From positions 2,539,501 to 2,603,500 of the forward strand of contig NZ_CP080025.1 in assembly GCF_020463795.1 (NCBI RefSeq): a stretch of DNA of 64,000 nt. Direction: 5' to 3'. Within the stretch, counting starts at the first letter, position 1, and the number at the start of each line of letters is the position of its first letter. The stretch comes from Echinicola marina. Its GTDB lineage: Bacteria > Bacteroidota > Bacteroidia > Cytophagales > Cyclobacteriaceae. Below are positions 9,425-18,461 of this stretch, in pieces. The position numbers and the translations under genes were made by a program. The notes under the pieces were generated by a model, which ran no database searches, was not told the origin of the DNA, and saw only the letters and a program-made list of their open reading frames with translations.

Positions 9425-9835
9425 ATGAAAGTATCGGTTTACCGAAAGGAGCATTTTAATGCGGCGCATAGATTGTATAATCCAGAATGGTCAGATGAAA
9501 AAAATCAATCAGTTTTTGGTAAGTGCAATAACCCGAGCTTTCATGGCCATAATTATGAGTTGGTCGTTAAATTGGTAGGAGAGATCGACCCACAAACAGG
9601 TTACGTGTATGATATGAAGGTGCTAAGCGATCTCATAAAGGAACGAATACTAAAGAAGTTTGATCATAAAAATTTAAATCTCGATACAGATGAATTCAAA
9701 CAACTTAACCCAACTGCAGAAAACATTGCTGTGGTTATTTGGAATATTTTAAGGAAAGAAATAGAAGAAAAATACGATCTAACGGTTCGATTATATGAAA
9801 CAGAAAGAAATTATGTTGAATACGACGGGGATTAA
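9425..9835 (+). CDS. 6-pyruvoyl-tetrahydropterin / 6-carboxytetrahydropterin synthase family protein
   Basis: A 136-residue T-fold enzyme converting 7,8-dihydroneopterin triphosphate to a tetrahydropterin product. In bacteria this is usually QueD (queuosine precursor) or a true PTPS. The zinc ligands are visible as H15 (HFNAAH) and H40/H42 (FHGHNY), with catalytic C34 in GKCNNP and a C-terminal ETERNYVEY pterin-anchoring glutamate. The spacing between the catalytic Cys and HGH follows the CxxxxxHGH pattern of QueD-type enzymes. The next gene, folE, makes exactly its substrate and overlaps its 3' end by up to 41 bp, so the pair is translationally coupled. Which pterin is the end product cannot be told from the sequence; no queC or queE is present here. 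Confidence 0.9.
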   Translation: MKVSVYRKEHFNAAHRLYNPEWSDEKNQSVFGKCNNPSFHGHNYELVVKLVGEIDPQTGYVYDMKVLSDLIKERILKKFDHKNLNLDTDEFKQLNPTAENIAVVIWNILRKEIEEKYDLTVRLYETERNYVEYDGD

Positions 9836-10493
9836 TATAGATAGGTCTATAGATGAAATGGGGGATGAACATATAGGGACTTCCCATGAGACACCATTGA
9901 GAGACGATGCATTTGAGATGGATGATGAGCTGAAAATGGAGCTTATCGAAAAACATTTTAAAGAGATCATGCATGTGTTAGGATTGGATCTGAAGGATGA
10001 TAGTCTCAGCGGAACCCCTCGTAGAGTTGCGAAAATGTTTATACAGGAAGTTTTCAGTGGTCTGGACCCAAAGAATAAGCCTGAAGTAAAACTATTCGAA
10101 AATAAGTATAAGTACAGCGAGATGTTGGTGGAGAAAGATATTACCTTCTTCTCTCACTGTGAGCATCATTTTGTGCCTATATATGGAAAAGCCCATGTCG
10201 CATATATTTCTAATGGTCATGTAATTGGTCTGTCCAAAATCAACAGGATCGTCCAGTATTTTGCTAAACGTCCACAGGTTCAGGAAAGGTTGACGATGCA
10301 AATAGGAAATGAGTTGAAGGAAATTTTAGGAACAGAAGATATAGCTGTAGTGATCGATGCTCATCATATGTGTGTGTCCTCTAGAGGAGTTAAGGATGTG
10401 AATAGTAAGACCGTTACTTCTTTTTATAGTGGTAAGTTTGATCAAGACGAAAAGACCAGAGCTGAGTTTATGCAGTACATTACGATGGGGTAA
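9795..10493 (+). CDS. folE: GTP cyclohydrolase I
   Basis: Converts GTP to 7,8-dihydroneopterin triphosphate, the entry step of folate, tetrahydropterin and queuosine synthesis. The zinc ligands are visible as C122 and H125 (FFSHCEHHFVP) and C193 (HMCVSSRG). GLSKINRIVQYFAKRPQVQE and the C-terminal VTSFYSGKF are family hallmarks. Residue numbers assume the ATG at 9795. ATGs at 9813 (MLNTTGIN) and 9858 (MGDEHIG) are alternatives, and the one at 9813 has the better purine-rich upstream stretch. The variable acidic N-terminus of about 40 residues precedes the conserved core in this clade. The gene overlaps the upstream pterin synthase and is closed by a terminator 24 bp after the stop. Confidence 0.96.
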   Translation: MKQKEIMLNTTGINIDRSIDEMGDEHIGTSHETPLRDDAFEMDDELKMELIEKHFKEIMHVLGLDLKDDSLSGTPRRVAKMFIQEVFSGLDPKNKPEVKLFENKYKYSEMLVEKDITFFSHCEHHFVPIYGKAHVAYISNGHVIGLSKINRIVQYFAKRPQVQERLTMQIGNELKEILGTEDIAVVIDAHHMCVSSRGVKDVNSKTVTSFYSGKFDQDEKTRAEFMQYITMG

Positions 10494-10516
10494 GTTTTCC
10501 CTTAAGTAAAAATAAT

Positions 10517-10550
10517 GAAAGGCCGTGGGATAATTCCTTCGGCCTTTCTT
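10517..10550 (+). terminator. Rho-independent terminator after folE
   Basis: A 9-bp stem GAAAGGCCG pairs with CGGCCTTTC around a 14-nt loop and is followed by TT. The T-tract is short but the stem is strong. Confidence 0.75.
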
Positions 10551-10941
10551 ATTCAAAAGGACTTAATTCAATAGCGTTCTAAATAAAAGATGAGAGGCCC
10601 CAGTGTTTATCTTATCATAGACTAAGGGTTGTCCGCATTATGTCCTAGAAAAGCAAGGGCACATACTTTTTAATGTTTTAGCTATACGCAGTTTAAGTGA
10701 TACCAATTGGCAAATACTAATTTAGTTGCCGTTGCGGACATACTATATTAGCTTTTACGGTAAAACTTTTCTTTTAAGTAAAATGGGTGTTTTTTGTTAA
10801 TTGTTTAAATCTGTTTAACTTCCGAATTGTTGTTGAAAATTTTATATATTAATTCAATGGATATTATTTGTTTTTATTTATGAGTTTTTATTGATATTTT
10901 CAACTTGTTTGTGATAGTAGATTAGCCCATTTGACCTTATT
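10551..10941 (+). other. 391-bp AT-rich gap before the first ECF sigma gene
   Basis: No coding frame. An 8-bp inverted pair TGTCCGCA (near 10629) and TGCGGACA (near 10733) is separated by about 100 bp. It could be a remnant of an excised element or chance. The promoter of the sigma gene must lie in the very AT-rich last 150 bp; no canonical TAnnTTTG box was found there. Confidence 0.3.
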
Positions 10942-11517
10942 ATGCCTTTAATTAAAGTTTCCTATTGCCAAAAAGAGGATCATCAGTTATGGATTGACAT
11001 GAAATCAGGTGATCGATTAGCTTTTGACCATATTTTTAACGTTCATGTAGGGCATTTACAGTCATACGGTCAAAGTTTTACAAGTGATGAACATATAATA
11101 GATGATTGTTTGCAGGAGGTTTTTTGTAGGATATGGCAGAAAAGAACCCAGTTAAAAGTCACTGATAATATAAGGTATTATTTAATGGCTGCTTTTAGAA
11201 AAGAATTACTTAAAACACTAAAGAGAAATACTAAGAGGTACTCTTTGATAGGAAGGTTGCTACCAGATTCTTCAATTGATTTTAATGCTAAACTGGAAAC
11301 ATCCTTTATGGAGGAAGATTCCCGTCAGGAGCAAATGAAGATCTTAAACCAGTGCTTTAAAAAGCTTAGTTCTAGGCAAAAAGAAATCGTTTATTTAAAG
11401 TATTATAATGGTTTGAGTTTTGATGAAGTCAGTCAAATCCTTGGGCTGACAAAGAAGTCGGTTTATAATGCACTTTCGAAGGCCATGATGATTTTGAGAA
11501 AAAATATGTCAGCTTGA
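10942..11517 (+). CDS. ECF RNA polymerase sigma factor, FecI-like (module 1)
   Basis: A 191-residue group IV sigma factor. Region 2 lies at about residues 20-90, with DDCLQEVFCRIWQKR as the core-binding/-10 helix. Region 4 lies at about 130-185, with LSSRQKEIVYLKYYNGLSFDEV and a helix-turn-helix KKSVYNALSKAM. The gene heads a sigma/FecR/SusC/SusD module, so it should be released by the cognate FecR when the SusC receptor binds its glycan, then activate the module. Unlike the other two sigmas in this window it lacks a hydrophobic C-terminal tail, and it is separated from its FecR gene by an unusually long 426 bp. The -10/-35 element found in the other two modules is not recognisable here, suggesting a different promoter specificity. 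Confidence 0.92.
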   Translation: MPLIKVSYCQKEDHQLWIDMKSGDRLAFDHIFNVHVGHLQSYGQSFTSDEHIIDDCLQEVFCRIWQKRTQLKVTDNIRYYLMAAFRKELLKTLKRNTKRYSLIGRLLPDSSIDFNAKLETSFMEEDSRQEQMKILNQCFKKLSSRQKEIVYLKYYNGLSFDEVSQILGLTKKSVYNALSKAMMILRKNMSA

Positions 11518-11943
11518 TTTTTATTTGCGGATAATATGTATATCCCCAATTGTACCAGTTAAGATTAAAAGAGGTTCTGAACGATTGTTTAAACTAAAAC
11601 AATACCTGCTTCGGCCTTCAATCTTCCATTTTACTTGGGAGTTAGACAGGATTCAGCCCCGCTTCATCAAAGGATTTCTAGCTTCAGGTATCATGGCGGA
11701 TAATCAGACAGGGTACATATTAAAAAGGTTGTGAAAATTGATTTTTTTGAGGTCTCTATTTTGCTCCATATTTATAAAGTCAGGGACAGCCAAGTGTTTA
11801 TGGAGCCGTCAAACTTACCCGATGGTTTGTCAAGAAAATATCATCATTTTTTAGAACAGAATTTTTTTTCAAATTTTCACATAAATCAGGGAGTAATTTC
11901 TTGGATCGGGGGATTTAGGGGTAAAGATCATAGCTGAATTACC
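11518..11943 (+). other. 426-bp sigma-anti-sigma spacer, no convincing gene
   Basis: Corresponding gaps in the two other modules are 92 and 137 bp. Two open frames of 68-69 codons here have no recognisable domain and no start context, so I do not call them. A run of eight or more T residues lies near 11865, and GGGGTAA occurs about 30 bp before the FecR start. Nothing matches the shared promoter element of modules 2 and 3. Confidence 0.35.
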
Positions 11944-13026
11944 TTGAAAGACAAGAATATTAAATATCAAAAGTACCAAGTAGAGGATTTTCTTTCGGAT
12001 GAGTCGTTTATTGACTGGGTAAAAGGAATGGATTCTAAGGTTGACTGGGAAGAGGTGCTTGCATGGTTCCCTCATTTACAGCATAATGCCAAAGAAGCGA
12101 GGAAAATCATCAATAAGCTGAATTTTGAGCAAGAGCAAAGTCCTGAAAGAATATCGGAACTGCAACGAAGAATCAATAAAAAAATCGATCAATCTGAAAA
12201 TTCTAAAAAGGAGGCCCAAATAGTGGCTCTCCATGATAGAAAAACGCATTACCAATATAAGTCCCAAAGAAGTAATAGTTGGGCTTGGGTGGCCTCGGTA
12301 GCTGTTTTGATAATTGGATTTATTGGAATGTGGATATGGGAAGATACAAGGGAAGATATTCCAGAATTCAAAGAGGTGCCTTATGTAACCAAATCTACGG
12401 AAAAGGGACAGAAATTGACAACTAGGTTGAGCGATGGGACTATTGTAACTTTAAACTCAGTTAGCCAGATCTATTTTGAGGAAATTTTTAATGATACGGT
12501 CAGAATGGTGACCTTGAAAGGAGAGGCGTTTTTTGATGTCGCCAAAGATAGCCGCCCGTTTAGGGTCAAATCAAATGGTACGGTGACCACTGCCTTGGGC
12601 ACTTCATTTAATATAAAGCAGGAAAAGGAAAGGGTAAGTATTTCATTGGTCACCGGTAAGGTTGGGGTCAATATGGTCAGCAATACAGGGATGAAGGAAT
12701 CTACGCTTTTGATACCTGGTGAGCAGGTAGCTGTAGATGTCAAGGATAAAATAAGTTTTGTAAAGGGGAAGTTTGATGAGTCAGATGTACTGGCATGGAA
12801 ACGGGGCATTCTTTCATTTAACAAATCAAATAGCGAAGAGGTCTGGAGGGAATTAGAAAAGTGGTACGGGGTGGAGATAGCCATTCAGGGAGAAAAAATA
12901 AAAAAACAGGATTGGAATTATACGGGAAGCTTTGATAATGAAAGTCTGGAAAATGTCCTTGAAAGTATGGCCTTTGTAAAAGGCTTTAAGTTTGAAATAA
13001 CCGGAGACCAAGTGAAAATATATTAA
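11944..13026 (+). CDS. FecR-family anti-sigma factor (module 1)
   Basis: An inner-membrane anti-sigma regulator of 360 residues. The cytoplasmic N-terminal part, about residues 1-110, binds the sigma factor. One transmembrane helix lies at about 112-131 (WAWVASVAVLIIGFIGMWIW). The periplasmic FecR domain covers about 140-290 and contains LSDGTIVTLNSVSQIYF, VTLKGEAFFDVAKDSRPF and ALGTSFNIKQ, followed by the DUF4974 C-terminal domain (SNSEEVWRELEKWYGVEI). The only in-frame start that keeps the whole N-terminal domain is TTG at 11944; the first in-frame ATG is about 27 codons later. The STN domain of the downstream SusC is the expected partner that signals to it. Confidence 0.92.
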   Translation: MKDKNIKYQKYQVEDFLSDESFIDWVKGMDSKVDWEEVLAWFPHLQHNAKEARKIINKLNFEQEQSPERISELQRRINKKIDQSENSKKEAQIVALHDRKTHYQYKSQRSNSWAWVASVAVLIIGFIGMWIWEDTREDIPEFKEVPYVTKSTEKGQKLTTRLSDGTIVTLNSVSQIYFEEIFNDTVRMVTLKGEAFFDVAKDSRPFRVKSNGTVTTALGTSFNIKQEKERVSISLVTGKVGVNMVSNTGMKESTLLIPGEQVAVDVKDKISFVKGKFDESDVLAWKRGILSFNKSNSEEVWRELEKWYGVEIAIQGEKIKKQDWNYTGSFDNESLENVLESMAFVKGFKFEITGDQVKIY

Positions 13027-13074
13027 CCAAAAATAAACCCAAAATGTCAAAAATAAATACTTCATAAAACAAAA

Positions 13075-13098
13075 CAGGGGTAATGTGCATTACCCCTG
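13075..13098 (+). promoter_or_regulatory. Perfect hairpin between fecR and susC, module 1
   Basis: CAGGGGTAATG and CATTACCCCTG form a perfect 11-bp stem around a 2-nt centre, 49 bp after the fecR stop and 82 bp before susC. There is no following U-tract, so it is not a standard terminator. An attenuator, an RNA-processing or stability element, or a dimeric operator are all possible. Confidence 0.6.
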
Positions 13099-13180
13099 CA
13101 ATTCAATTCTGGACATGGGGATGAACAGGAATTGAGCATTATGTTTTAACAGTTCTTAATTATTAAAACCAAACAAAAGT

Positions 13181-16100
13181 ATGAAAAAAACATTACTTGA
13201 ACTTAAATACCGACATTGTTTCCTGTTGGTATTGGGGTTATGTATAGGAGTGGTGGGGATTTTACGTGCAGATGGAAAAAATATGGGAATACATGGGCAG
13301 GAAGAGCCCATTGTGGTGGATGTGGTTTTCAAAAACCATAGTCTGGAAAAGGCTTTCAGCTTAATAGAGAAACAGACTCCGTTGAAGTTTTCCTATGACA
13401 GCAAGGATTTGGATAAGAGTGTACGTATCACGAAAGCTTTTAACAATGAAAAACTAACTGAAGTGCTAGGCTTTATTGGTAATCAGGCCTCGCTGGATTT
13501 TATGAGGCTCAACAATACTGTCAATGTCGTAAAGGCCAAATTCAAAACAAAAAAGGAGGAACCTCAGGTCAAGGAAGAGAGGACCATTTTTGGCGTCGTG
13601 AAAGATACAGAAGGGATTACTATTCCCGGTGCAAATATCGTGGAAATCGGGACCACAAATGGTGTAGCCGCCAATGTGGATGGTGAGTTTTCGCTGACAT
13701 TGATCACAGCAAATCCGAAGATCCTGGTTTCATTTGTGGGCTATAAGTCCTTGGAAGTGGAGATCGGTGCTTCTAGTAAGTATGAGATAGTTCTGGAGGA
13801 AGACACCGAGGCCCTGGAAGAAGTGGTAGTGGTTGGATTTGGAGAACAGAAAAAAGTGAGTTTGGTAGGGTCCCAATCAACTGTAAAAGCAGGAGAGCTT
13901 AAATTGCCCAACAGAAGTTTGACCAATTCCCTAGGAGGAAGGTTAGCAGGTGTTGTTTCAGTACAGAGAAGTGGGGAACCGGGATATGATGGTGCGGATA
14001 TATTTATTCGAGGTATTGCTACATTTGGTTCAAGTCCGCGTAGTCCCTTGTTAATAGTGGACGGTGTACCGGATAGGGGGATCAATGACATTAATCCCGA
14101 AGATATCGAGAGTTTTACAGTCCTGAAGGATGCATCTGCCACAGCAGTATATGGTGCTAGAGGGGCCAATGGGGTGATCATCATCAACACAAAATCGGGT
14201 CAGCCCGGAAAACCACAAATCAATGTGGAAGTTAATCATGCCGTCACCCAGTTCACCCAGTTGCCGGAGTTTGTGGATGCAGCGGATTTTATGCGCTTAT
14301 ACAATGAAGGTTTGGAAGTTAGGGGCAGAAGTCCACAATACACTGAAGAACAGATCCTCAAGCATATTTCCGGTGAAGACCCTGATTTGTACCCCAACGT
14401 GAATTGGTATGATGAGCTGTTCAATAAATATGGATATAATAGAAGTGCCAATGTGAATGTTAGAGGAGGTTCGGATTTTGCCAACTATTATGTTTCAGCA
14501 GGGTATTTCTCAGAAACAGGCATGTTGAAAAATGATGAGGTACAGTCTTATAATTCCCAGTTAAAAGTCGATCGATTCAATTTCCTAACAAATGTGGATG
14601 TAAAGGTGACCAAGACCACAAAACTGGAATTGGGAATTAACGGTTTTATCATTAATGGTAATTATCCTGGTATTGGAACAGGAGCCCTTTTTGACGAGGC
14701 TACACAGACACCTCCCCATGTCATCCCAACAAGGTACTCCAATGGTCAATGGCCACAAGTATCGGGAGGCGGGAATATTCCCAACCCTTATAAAGATTTG
14801 ACACAGTCCGGCTATGCTACAGAATTCAGAAACACTATCCGGTCAAATATTCGCCTCAGACAAGAACTTGATGCCATTACAGAAGGATTAAGTGCAACGA
14901 CCATGTTTTCCTTTGATGCTTATGGCTGGAATAACTTGAACAGAACTAGAAGCGTACAGACCTATATTGCCACTGGAAGAGATGAAAATGGAGAACTGAT
15001 TACCCAAGTGGTTTCGCCGGGATCCGATGTCCTTGGTTTTAATAATTCAAGAGGAGGAAACAGGAAATTTTATACGGAAACAGCCCTCAATTACAATCGC
15101 TCTTTTGGTAAGCACGATGTTTCAGGCCTATTACTGTATTATCAATCCGACTATGTGAATGGTGATGCAGGTGATTTAATTGCTTCCATTCCTTTTAGAC
15201 ATAGAGGACTTTCTGGAAGAGGAACCTATGGTTATGATGAAAGGTATTTTATCGAGGCCAATTTTGGGTATTCTGGGTCAGAAAACTTCTCTCCCAAGAA
15301 AAGATATGGCTTTTTCCCTTCTTTTGGTACAGGATGGTTGGTTTCCAATGAGGAGTTTTTTCAGCCCATTAAAAATGTCATCAGTCATTTGAAATTCCGG
15401 TATACCTACGGACTGACAGGTAACAGTGATACCGGCTCAAGGTTCCTTTTCCAAACAAGAATAAATGATTTGGGAGGTGGTTCAGGCTATACATTTGGTG
15501 TGCCAGGAAATACAAGAACCTGGGAAGGACTTGAAGAGGGACAAGTAGGCTCAGATGTGACTTGGGAAACCGGTAAGCGCCATAATTTAGGGATAGAAAT
15601 CAGTTCATTAGATGATGACCTTTCCTTGATCGTGGAACTTTTTAAAGAACGTCGTACAGGGATTTTGTTGATACAAAATGATATTCCTGGAGCCTCTGGA
15701 TTTACATCTAATATCCCGTATGGCAATATAGGGATCACAGAAAACAAGGGGATTGATGTTACGCTCAACTATAATAAATATTTTCCATCCAGTGCTCTTT
15801 TGGACTTTGTGTCGTTTAGGGGAACATTTAATTACAACCAAAACAAAAACGTATATGATGGGCTTCCTCCTTGGCAACATCCTTGGGAAAATAGGGTAGG
15901 ACATCGTATAGATCAGCGATTTGGTTATGTTGCTTTAGGATTATTTGAAGATGAAGAAGATATCCAGAATTCTCCTGAGCAGGCTGGAGATATCCGTCCT
16001 GGGGATATCAAATACCAAGATTTGAACGGAGACGGGATGATCAATAGTTATGACCAGAAAGCGATTGGTTACGGTTCTATTCCCCAGATTTTGTACGGTC

Positions 16101-16576
16101 TTAATTTAGGAGTAGGGATTAAACGCTTTGAATTTGTGGTGTTCTTCCAAGGAGCTGGAATGTCTGATTTTATGTACTCAGGAGGAACAGGTACCACTCC
16201 TTTTGCAGAAGGTCCAACAAGGGGGAACCTATACAAAAAAGCCTTGGACCGTTGGACTCCCGAAAATCCCAATCCTAATGCCTTTTATCCTAGATTATCC
16301 ACTAGACAGGATGTGACTACCAATTATTATGGGAGTACCTGGTGGCTGTACAGGTCTGATTATATCAGGTTGAAGAATGCTGAGGTAGCCTATAATTTCA
16401 GTATGAAATCCTTGGAAAAATATGGTATGAAAAACCTTAGGGTTTATGTGAATGGAACCAATCTCTTGACGTTCTCTCCTTGGAAAATATGGGATCCTGA
16501 ATTGGGTGATGGCAGAGGAACTGCATACCCAAATACTACTGCCATTAACCTTGGTGTAAGAGCTAGTTTTCAATAA
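13181..16576 (+). CDS. SusC/RagA-family TonB-dependent outer-membrane receptor (module 1)
   Basis: A 1131-residue outer-membrane importer for oligosaccharides, working with the SusD lipoprotein as lid. It has a signal peptide in the first 30 residues. A STN (secretin/TonB N-terminal) signalling domain lies near residues 45-115, marking it as a transducing receptor that talks to FecR. A carboxypeptidase-D-like barrel-lid domain spans about 135-215. The TonB-box region EEVVVVGFGEQKKVSLVG precedes the plug (RGIATFG, DASATAVYGARGANGVI). A long beta-barrel follows and ends in aromatic Phe (GVRASFQ, one residue past the usual terminal Phe). susD begins 14 bp after the stop. The substrate is not deducible from the sequence alone. 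Confidence 0.96.
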   Translation: MKKTLLELKYRHCFLLVLGLCIGVVGILRADGKNMGIHGQEEPIVVDVVFKNHSLEKAFSLIEKQTPLKFSYDSKDLDKSVRITKAFNNEKLTEVLGFIGNQASLDFMRLNNTVNVVKAKFKTKKEEPQVKEERTIFGVVKDTEGITIPGANIVEIGTTNGVAANVDGEFSLTLITANPKILVSFVGYKSLEVEIGASSKYEIVLEEDTEALEEVVVVGFGEQKKVSLVGSQSTVKAGELKLPNRSLTNSLGGRLAGVVSVQRSGEPGYDGADIFIRGIATFGSSPRSPLLIVDGVPDRGINDINPEDIESFTVLKDASATAVYGARGANGVIIINTKSGQPGKPQINVEVNHAVTQFTQLPEFVDAADFMRLYNEGLEVRGRSPQYTEEQILKHISGEDPDLYPNVNWYDELFNKYGYNRSANVNVRGGSDFANYYVSAGYFSETGMLKNDEVQSYNSQLKVDRFNFLTNVDVKVTKTTKLELGINGFIINGNYPGIGTGALFDEATQTPPHVIPTRYSNGQWPQVSGGGNIPNPYKDLTQSGYATEFRNTIRSNIRLRQELDAITEGLSATTMFSFDAYGWNNLNRTRSVQTYIATGRDENGELITQVVSPGSDVLGFNNSRGGNRKFYTETALNYNRSFGKHDVSGLLLYYQSDYVNGDAGDLIASIPFRHRGLSGRGTYGYDERYFIEANFGYSGSENFSPKKRYGFFPSFGTGWLVSNEEFFQPIKNVISHLKFRYTYGLTGNSDTGSRFLFQTRINDLGGGSGYTFGVPGNTRTWEGLEEGQVGSDVTWETGKRHNLGIEISSLDDDLSLIVELFKERRTGILLIQNDIPGASGFTSNIPYGNIGITENKGIDVTLNYNKYFPSSALLDFVSFRGTFNYNQNKNVYDGLPPWQHPWENRVGHRIDQRFGYVALGLFEDEEDIQNSPEQAGDIRPGDIKYQDLNGDGMINSYDQKAIGYGSIPQILYGLNLGVGIKRFEFVVFFQGAGMSDFMYSGGTGTTPFAEGPTRGNLYKKALDRWTPENPNPNAFYPRLSTRQDVTTNYYGSTWWLYRSDYIRLKNAEVAYNFSMKSLEKYGMKNLRVYVNGTNLLTFSPWKIWDPELGDGRGTAYPNTTAINLGVRASFQ

Positions 16577-16589
16577 AACCTAGAGAAAA

Positions 16590-18422
16590 ATGATGAACTT
16601 TAATGATAAAAAATATAGATTAATTGCTTTGGCCTTAATGGGACAGTTGCTTTTCTCTTCAAGTTGTAATGAGGACTTTTTGAATACTGTTCCTGATAAT
16701 ATCACTACGCTGGAGGACGTGTTTACCAACAAAAACATGACCGAAGAATGGCTGGCCAGGATATATAACCCCATTCCCCAGATGTGGGATCAGCCTTATG
16801 GTACGCCATGGAGCGGACAGTCTGATGAAGTAAACTATGCATGGTCTCAACCGGCGATCAACTCAGGGGCACTTACACCGGTAAATACCAACCCCAATCA
16901 TTGGGACAGGTATTATCAAACCATTAGGTCTGCAGGGATTTTTCTCGAAAATATTGATATGAACCAGGAAATATTTGAGCAACCAGGCGGACCACAGTTG
17001 ATTACCCAATACAAGGGAGAAGCCAGGTTCTTGAGGGCATATTTCTATTGGTTGATGATGAAGCAGTACGGGCCAATAGTGATTATGGGGGAAAGCACAC
17101 TACCTCCAGAAGGTGATTTTCAAATTCCAAGAAGTACTTGGGACGAATGTGTAGCATATGTGCTCTCTGAAATGGATAAAGCCCATGAGCTGGTGCCAGA
17201 AAAGCATCTAAATCCCAATAATCCGAGCCAAGAGGATTTACAGCAAACAGGAAGGATTACCAAACCAATCATCAAAGCAGTACAATCCCAAATTTTGCTG
17301 TATCATGCCAGCCCTTTGTTCAATGGAAATACAAGTTTGGGTAATTTTAAAAACCAGGATGGGACTGTTTTGTTTAACCAGACTTATGAGGAGGCAAGAT
17401 GGAAGGATGCGGCTGATGCAGCAAAGGAATTGATCGATATGGGCTTATGGGACCTTTATGAAGTAGACCATGAAGATCCTTTTGTAAAAGGATATCTCTC
17501 TAGTAAAGAATTGATGTACGATGGTTGGGATACAGAGGGGATTTGGTTGAGGCCGGACAATAATGTTTTCGGCTCTTGGGAAAGACATTGTTCTCCTAGG
17601 AATGCCAATGGCCAAGCTTGGAATGGTATCGCTGTAACCCAAGAGATGGTGGATGATTTTAGAATGGCCAACGGTAAAAGCATTGATAACCCAACCAGTG
17701 GGTATACTGAATCCGGATTTACTTCAGAGGCAAGTGAATATTATGCTGCGGGTACTTATAATATGTATGTCGGAAGGGAGCCAAGGTTCTATGTCAATGT
17801 AACGTTTAATGGGGCTACTGTGCCGGTAGTGTCCGTGCCTGGGTCTGATTATGTGGAGTTTTATTTTACTGGAAACAGTGGTAAGCAAGGGGCTCCGCGG
17901 GATTGGCCGATTACAGGATACACGGCAAGGAAGAACATTCATCCAAATTCCGACTTCAGAAGTGGAACAAGCTTTGGAAGACCAGCCATGATGATCCGTT
18001 TGGGAGAGATATACCTGAACTATATAGAGGCACTCAATGAATATTCTCCGGGCCATCCTGATATATTGATTTATCTCAATGAAATCAGGAACCGGGGAGG
18101 TTTGGCAGATTATGAAGGAAGTACAGATCAAGCCACTATGCGAAAGGAAATCCGATTGGAGAGACAGATTGAATTGATGTACGAGGGACATCGCTACTGG
18201 GATGTAAGAAGATGGAAAATTCCTGATACTGAAGAAGATCACCAAGGAGGAGAGTTTCATGGGATGAATATTGAAGCAGGTGGATATATGTCTGATCCAG
18301 CATTCCATCAAAGAGTGGTTGCCTTTACCCGGGCAGACTGGAGGGATAAATTCTATTTTTATCCAATACCTCAAAGGGAAATCGACAGGAATAAAGCTTT
18401 GGTTCAGTTTCCTGGTTACTAG
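16590..18422 (+). CDS. SusD/RagB-family glycan-binding lipoprotein (module 1)
   Basis: A surface-exposed lipoprotein of 610 residues that caps the SusC barrel and captures the glycan. The lipobox is FSSSC with lipidated C26, directly followed by acidic residues (NEDF), in keeping with a Bacteroidota lipoprotein-export signal. The SusD-like N-terminal domain includes EARFLRAYFYWLMMKQYG; the C-terminal part contains RLGEIYLNYIEALNEY, RKEIRLERQIELMYEGHRYWDVRR (two overlapping family blocks) and FYFYPIPQREIDRN. Two adjacent ATGs occur at 16590 and 16593; either may be used. It sits between its SusC and a DUF1735 lipoprotein, with short gaps consistent with one operon. Confidence 0.95.
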   Translation: MMNFNDKKYRLIALALMGQLLFSSSCNEDFLNTVPDNITTLEDVFTNKNMTEEWLARIYNPIPQMWDQPYGTPWSGQSDEVNYAWSQPAINSGALTPVNTNPNHWDRYYQTIRSAGIFLENIDMNQEIFEQPGGPQLITQYKGEARFLRAYFYWLMMKQYGPIVIMGESTLPPEGDFQIPRSTWDECVAYVLSEMDKAHELVPEKHLNPNNPSQEDLQQTGRITKPIIKAVQSQILLYHASPLFNGNTSLGNFKNQDGTVLFNQTYEEARWKDAADAAKELIDMGLWDLYEVDHEDPFVKGYLSSKELMYDGWDTEGIWLRPDNNVFGSWERHCSPRNANGQAWNGIAVTQEMVDDFRMANGKSIDNPTSGYTESGFTSEASEYYAAGTYNMYVGREPRFYVNVTFNGATVPVVSVPGSDYVEFYFTGNSGKQGAPRDWPITGYTARKNIHPNSDFRSGTSFGRPAMMIRLGEIYLNYIEALNEYSPGHPDILIYLNEIRNRGGLADYEGSTDQATMRKEIRLERQIELMYEGHRYWDVRRWKIPDTEEDHQGGEFHGMNIEAGGYMSDPAFHQRVVAFTRADWRDKFYFYPIPQREIDRNKALVQFPGY

Positions 18423-18461
18423 TCGGTAGTAAGATTCCAAATTAAAAACGTAGTAAAGAAT

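Noticed and set aside
10629-10740. TGTCCGCA/TGCGGACA pair as ends of an insertion sequence
   Set aside because: Only 8 bp, about 100 bp apart, with no target duplication or transposase remnant.
11525-11937. Two small open frames in the module 1 sigma-FecR gap
   Set aside because: No recognisable domain, low-complexity translation and no good start context. They may be chance open frames in a long AT-rich gap.
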